Shown here: piece by piece, positions 62,445 through 64,000 of the stretch
Layout: the number at the start of each line of letters is the position of its first letter
Numbering within the stretch: the stretch's first letter is position 1
Assembly: GCA_002419385.1 (NCBI GenBank)
Contig: DIFZ01000001.1
Coordinates: 1-64,000, forward strand
Reading direction: 5' to 3'
DNA length: 64,000 bases
Origin: Geobacter sp. UBA5735
GTDB taxonomy: Bacteria > Desulfobacterota > Desulfuromonadia > Geobacterales > Geobacteraceae
Notes under the pieces: generated by a model
Database searches by the model: none
Seen by the model: the letters and a program-made list of their open reading frames with translations, nothing else
What the model was told of the DNA's origin: nothing
Translations under genes and position numbers: made by a program

Positions 62445-63455
62445 CTATACTTTAAAGTACTCCCTGTACCATGCCACAAACCTGCCGATTCCCTCCTCGA
62501 TGGAGGTACATGGCGTGAATCCGACATCCGCCATCAGGTCATCCACGTCGGCACAGGTGGCCGGCACATCCCCCGGCTGGATCGGCATCAGGTTCATGAC
62601 AGCCTTCTTGCCCAGCTTCTCCTCCAGCACTTCTATGAAGCGCAAGAGCTCCACCGGGGTGTTGTTGCCGATATTGTAGACGCGGTTCGGCGCGTAACTG
62701 GTCCCCGGATCAGGGGCATTCCCGCTCCAATCGGGCTTGGGTGCGGCGATTCTGTCCGTGACCCTGACTACCCCTTCAACGATGTCGTCGATATAGGTAA
62801 AGTCGCGTCGCATCCGGCCCTTGTTGTAGACATCGATCGGTTTGCCCTCGAGGATCGCCTTGGTAAAGATGAACAGGGCCATGTCGGGGCGGCCCCACGG
62901 ACCGTAGACGGTAAAGAAGCGCAGCCCTGTGCACGGGAGGCCGTAGAGGCTCGCATAGGTATGGGCCATCAGTTCGTTGGCCTTCTTGGTTGCCGCATAG
63001 AGGGAAACCGGATGATCCACGTTGTGGTGGATCGAGAAAGGCATGGTCGTGTTGGCGCCGTACACCGAACTGGACGAAGCGTAGACAAGGTGCTTCACGC
63101 CGTTGTGACGGCATCCCTCCAGGATGTTCATGAATCCGGTGATGTTGCTGTCAATATAGGCGTGGGGGTTTACGATCGAGTAGCGGACGCCGGCCTGTGC
63201 AGCCAGATGGATCACCTTCTCGAAATCCCCGCTTGCGAAGAGATCGGCCATCAGCTTCCGGTCCGCCAGGTCTCCCCTTATGAACGAGAAGCCTTCCCTT
63301 CCATTAAGCAGCTTCAATCTCGCTTCCTTCAGCGAGACATCATAGTAGTCGTTCACGCTGTCGAAGCCGACAACCTCATCTCCACGGTCGAGCAGACGTT
63401 GCGCAACATGGGATCCGATGAAGCCCGCCGTACCGGTTACGAATATTTTTGCCAT
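62445..63455 (-). CDS. NAD-dependent epimerase, UDP-glucuronate 4-epimerase type
   Basis: 336 residues. NAD-binding VTGTAGFIGSHVAQRLLDRG, the Ser/Tyr/Lys catalytic set in VYASSSSVYGANTTMPFSIH and YAATKKANELMAHTY, and RFFTVYGPWGRPDMALFIFT. This pattern is the UDP-glucuronate to UDP-galacturonate epimerase branch. It supplies sugars for capsule or LPS; no other sugar gene is adjacent. Confidence 0.88.
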   Translation of the reverse strand: MAKIFVTGTAGFIGSHVAQRLLDRGDEVVGFDSVNDYYDVSLKEARLKLLNGREGFSFIRGDLADRKLMADLFASGDFEKVIHLAAQAGVRYSIVNPHAYIDSNITGFMNILEGCRHNGVKHLVYASSSSVYGANTTMPFSIHHNVDHPVSLYAATKKANELMAHTYASLYGLPCTGLRFFTVYGPWGRPDMALFIFTKAILEGKPIDVYNKGRMRRDFTYIDDIVEGVVRVTDRIAAPKPDWSGNAPDPGTSYAPNRVYNIGNNTPVELLRFIEVLEEKLGKKAVMNLMPIQPGDVPATCADVDDLMADVGFTPCTSIEEGIGRFVAWYREYFKV

Positions 63456-63470
63456 AAAAAACCTCAGAAT

Positions 63471-63504
<34 letters not shown>

Positions 63505-63551
63505 TAGAATATCACCGAAAACAAGGTTGTTTCGAATTCGTGACGTTTTCT

Positions 63552-63640
63552 CCCTTTTGCCTTTTGCCCTTTGCCTCGTGCCCTTTGCCCTTTGCCTCGT
63601 GCCCTTTGCCTTTTGCCTCGTGCCTTGTGCCTATTGCCTG
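63552..63640. repeat. CCCTTTG-family repeat with GCCTCGT units
   Basis: Mixed units CCCTTTG, CCTTTTG and CCTCGTG run up to and just across the pgeF stop codon at 63631-63633. Confidence 0.9.
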
Positions 63641-64000
63641 TTCAACATGATGAACCCCATCTGCCGCCCGGTCTCTCCCTTGTCGCGGCGATAGGAGAAA
63701 AACAGGTCCTTCTCGCAGGAAACGCACAATGTGCTCACTTCAATGTTCTCCCCGGCGATCCCTGCCCGAATCAGCTGCTGCCGGTTTGCCCCGGCCAGAT
63801 CAAGGCGCCATTTGCCGTTACCGGCAGGCTCGGCGAACGATTCAAAATCCTGGCCGCTCCTGCGGAAGGCATCCGCGACAGGCTCGTCGACCTCGTAACA
63901 GCATGAGCCGATAGTCGGACCGATGGCTGCCAGGATATCACGCGGCCGGCTGTCGAACAGGTTGACCATGGCCTCGACCCCCTTCTGGGCTATCCCTGTC
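63631..64000 (-). CDS. pgeF: PgeF/YfiH family multicopper-like protein, 5' part missing
   Basis: The frame is open to the right edge, so only the C-terminal 122 residues are seen: GVEAMVNLFDSRPRDILAAI, then GPTIGSCCYEVDEPVADAF with the metal-binding Cys, CVSCEKDLFFSYRRDKGETG and the end MGFIMLNRQ. PgeF removes wrongly placed L-serine from peptidoglycan precursors. It ends in the heptad repeat. Confidence 0.9.
   Translation of the reverse strand, partial: TGIAQKGVEAMVNLFDSRPRDILAAIGPTIGSCCYEVDEPVADAFRRSGQDFESFAEPAGNGKWRLDLAGANRQQLIRAGIAGENIEVSTLCVSCEKDLFFSYRRDKGETGRQMGFIMLNRQ

Noticed and set aside
63571..63906. Reading frames with Leu-Pro-Arg-Ala or Arg-Ala-Lys-Gly runs (also near 44979 and 45160)
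   Set aside because: They are translations of the heptad repeats, opposite or beside real genes.

Overview
The window looks like chromosomal DNA from a Geobacter-type anaerobe (Desulfuromonadota/Geobacterales). This rests on gene style: DUF1318 lipoprotein beside a giant AsmA/YdbH-like protein, HD-GYP and HEAT-repeat proteins, FmdE, XdhC, and Moco-type riboswitches. It is inference; no rRNA or other phylogenetic marker was compared. No transposase, phage gene or CRISPR array was seen.

Layout. 1-5000: end of a surface-carbohydrate gene, a phospholipase-D-like protein, an MsbA-type ABC exporter, a TPR-like exported protein and a HEAT-repeat protein. 5000-10150 (minus strand): an HD-GYP protein and a HEAT protein that share an N-terminal domain, then a second-type EF-G. 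10350-21270: class A penicillin-binding protein, HU, a YdbH-like/DUF1318 envelope lipid-transfer pair, an S24-type repressor lacking its protease residues, small membrane proteins and SSB.

21460-41860 is the most interesting part. About twenty kilobases hold three Moco/Tuco-type riboswitches, each followed by an intrinsic terminator. There are also two ModE-like operators, one upstream of the third riboswitch and one upstream of a fourth structured leader. Between them lie: a methyltransferase; a BtuCD-type ABC permease and ATPase, FmdE, a P-loop NTPase and a private ExbB-ExbD-TonB set; a DUF364 (putative heavy-metal chelation) protein, a TonB-dependent receptor, a second methyltransferase and a radical-SAM enzyme fused to one lobe of a periplasmic-binding protein; a periplasmic metal-binding protein, a MoeA/MogA-like molybdopterin-binding protein, a second TonB-dependent receptor and a second binding protein; and finally XdhC and ModA. 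My reading is a complete outer-membrane-to-cytoplasm uptake route for molybdate or tungstate, possibly as a chelate, wired to cofactor sensing. The regulatory RNAs and operators are seen directly; the substrate is inferred.

41940-64000 is mostly housekeeping: PlsC-like acyltransferase, RNase J, FtsK, a TIGR01212-type radical-SAM protein, LolB-like lipoprotein, DoxX, WYL regulator, MiaA, cupin, CheD, tRNA-Lys(CTT), UV endonuclease, a ferric-reductase-like flavoprotein, tRNA-Val(CAC), a transglutaminase-like protein, IleS-LspA, a UDP-glucuronate-type epimerase and the end of PgeF. Intergenic spaces here carry 7-bp tandem repeats (CCCTTTG, TCAGGAG types) and a 100-bp element with 15-bp terminal inverted repeats abutting ftsK.
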